From: an uncultured Planctomycetaceae bacterium
GTDB taxonomy: Bacteria > Planctomycetota > Planctomycetia > Pirellulales > Pirellulaceae
Direction: 5' to 3'
Assembly (NCBI GenBank): GCA_937967665.1
Contig: CALBSZ010000192.1
Coordinates: forward strand, 1-6,253
Length of the DNA: 6,253 nucleotides
Shown: positions 5,495 through 6,253 of the stretch, piece after piece
Numbering within the stretch: the stretch's first letter is position 1
How the letters are laid out: each line of letters begins with the position of its first letter
The notes under the pieces: model-generated
The model's database searches: none
What the model was told of the DNA's origin: nothing
The model's input: only the letters and a program-made list of their open reading frames with translations
Translations under genes and position numbers: made by a program

Positions 5495-6186
5495 GTTTCG
5501 TTCAAGGCGGCCAGGGTTGCGGATTCCGAAGCGACAGCAGCGTCCGATCTCATCAGCAGGGCATCGACGTCGTTGGCGACGATTACTCCGTAATTTATCG
5601 CGCCCAGCCAACCGGACATGATGATCCCGACACTGCCGGCGTGGTAGAGTCCCTTGATCTGTTCGGGCAACCCGCGGCTCACCGCCAGGCCTTCGAACTT
5701 GGTCCCGAAACTCGCCCCTTCCACATGTTTGGTGTAGTGCTTGAAGGTGACGGGGGTCGAAGCTTCAACATGATCGACACGCTCGCGGATATTGGGAATG
5801 TACTGGTCTGCATGATCGAGCGTCTTTTCGATCAGATCGCGTTTGCTTTCCAGGTACTCCTCTTCTGACAGTTCGGCCCAGTCCTGGTAATTCGCATTGG
5901 TACTGGAAACAACCAGGCATCGCGGCCGACCCTGAGGCCGCGTGCGCGGATAGTAAAAGGAATACGTACGGCTGGTAATGTCGCGGCTGAGCAGCAGGTC
6001 GGTGCGGAATTCTTTCGCGGTGGAGGTAAAAAACAAATCTCCCGTCGATTCCTCGATGCGTTCGTCCGGCTTCATGGCCATGTAGACCTGGGTGCTGGAA
6101 TTATTCAAACGCACTTCCCGCGCGTCCTGGACGAACCTCTTGTCGAAATGTTCTTCGCCGATGAGTCGAAAAATGGTGGCGCGCAA
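5491..6186 (-). CDS. Phytoene-desaturase/CrtI-like FAD oxidoreductase, C-terminal part (broken or partial)
   Basis: C-terminal half of a flavin amine-oxidase-type oxidoreductase like CrtI/CrtN, carotenoid isomerase or retinol saturase, which oxidise, reduce or isomerise polyene or isoprenoid chains. Of 231 residues visible from the TTG at 6186, notable segments are VRLNNSSTQVYMAMKP (25-40), TPVTFKHYTKHVEGASFG (144-161) and the C-terminal flavin-contact region GLYHAGSVGIIMSGWLGA (179-196). The N-terminal Rossmann GxGxxG domain, required in this family (about 500 residues), is absent. In-frame codons before the TTG read SLVSHAN, which resembles the VVSNAN segment of the family, so the TTG is unlikely to be the native start. 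However a TAA at 6235-6237 closes the frame before the window edge. A frameshift, nonsense mutation or sequence error is therefore likely, with the 5' half outside the window. The stop overlaps the FabZ-type start as ATGA, so it is the upstream visible member of the operon. Confidence 0.75.
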   Translation of the reverse strand: MRATIFRLIGEEHFDKRFVQDAREVRLNNSSTQVYMAMKPDERIEESTGDLFFTSTAKEFRTDLLLSRDITSRTYSFYYPRTRPQGRPRCLVVSSTNANYQDWAELSEEEYLESKRDLIEKTLDHADQYIPNIRERVDHVEASTPVTFKHYTKHVEGASFGTKFEGLAVSRGLPEQIKGLYHAGSVGIIMSGWLGAINYGVIVANDVDALLMRSDAAVASESATLAALNET

Positions 6187-6253
6187 GTTGGCATGCGAGA
6201 CCAGGGAGCAGCTTATGATGGAAAGCAGGACGCATTACATGTCCTCCACATGG
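6187..6253 (-). other. Probable disrupted upstream continuation of the oxidoreductase gene
   Basis: On the minus strand in the oxidoreductase frame this stretch reads HVEDM, stop (6235-6237), then CVLLSIISCSLVSHAN joined to the 6186 codon. SLVSHAN resembles the family, and HVED could also belong to it, but the spacing between the two is a few residues shorter than I expect. A second frame is open through the stretch but shows no family motif. The third frame has a stop around 6215-6217. Confidence 0.4.

Noticed and set aside
4764..5593. Overlapping plus-strand frames of 138-225 residues across fabZ and the fabI-like gene
   Set aside because: Arginine- and serine-rich shadow translations opposite genes with clear family motifs.
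6238..6252. Short inverted repeat CATGT / ACATG near the right edge
   Set aside because: Five-base arms are expected by chance and probably lie inside the oxidoreductase gene.

Overview
The window looks like chromosomal DNA from a planctomycete, most likely of the Pirellula/Blastopirellula/Rhodopirellula group. This is inferred from remembered resemblance of several proteins to planctomycete families (the small lipoprotein, the KAS III-like synthase, the FabI-like reductase), from GC-rich codon use, and from a REP-like repeat of a type I associate with these genomes. No database search was possible.

Left part (1-1675, + strand): a REP-like imperfect palindrome sits just upstream of a class I mannose-6-phosphate isomerase gene (manA). 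About 290 non-coding bases follow, then a good sigma70-like promoter and a gene for an 82-residue putative lipoprotein of unknown function. Its end faces a minus-strand gene across a perfect 10-bp hairpin (1741-1765) that probably ends transcription of the minus-strand gene.

Middle part (1823-3107): the minus-strand gene encodes a class I glutamine-amidotransferase-like protein of the peptidase C26 (PuuD) family whose nucleophile cysteine is replaced by glycine, so it is probably not a normal hydrolase. Upstream of it is a divergent gap of more than 500 bases with no convincing gene; it holds a 14-bp perfect palindrome.

Right part (3108-6253): a fatty-acid-synthase-like locus. A KAS III-type condensing enzyme on the + strand converges on a tightly coupled minus-strand operon whose visible order is FAD-dependent phytoene-desaturase-like oxidoreductase, FabZ-type dehydratase, FabI-like reductase. 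Neighbouring genes in the operon overlap by 4 bases or are 1 base apart. Together they could provide condensation, dehydration, enoyl reduction and a desaturation/isomerisation or saturation step on an acyl chain, which suggests a specialised lipid or polyene pathway rather than only housekeeping fatty-acid synthesis. The FabI-like protein lacks one of the usual active-site tyrosines. The oxidoreductase reading frame is closed by an in-frame stop near the right edge although family-like sequence continues upstream of its only start codon, so it is truncated, frameshifted or mis-sequenced there.
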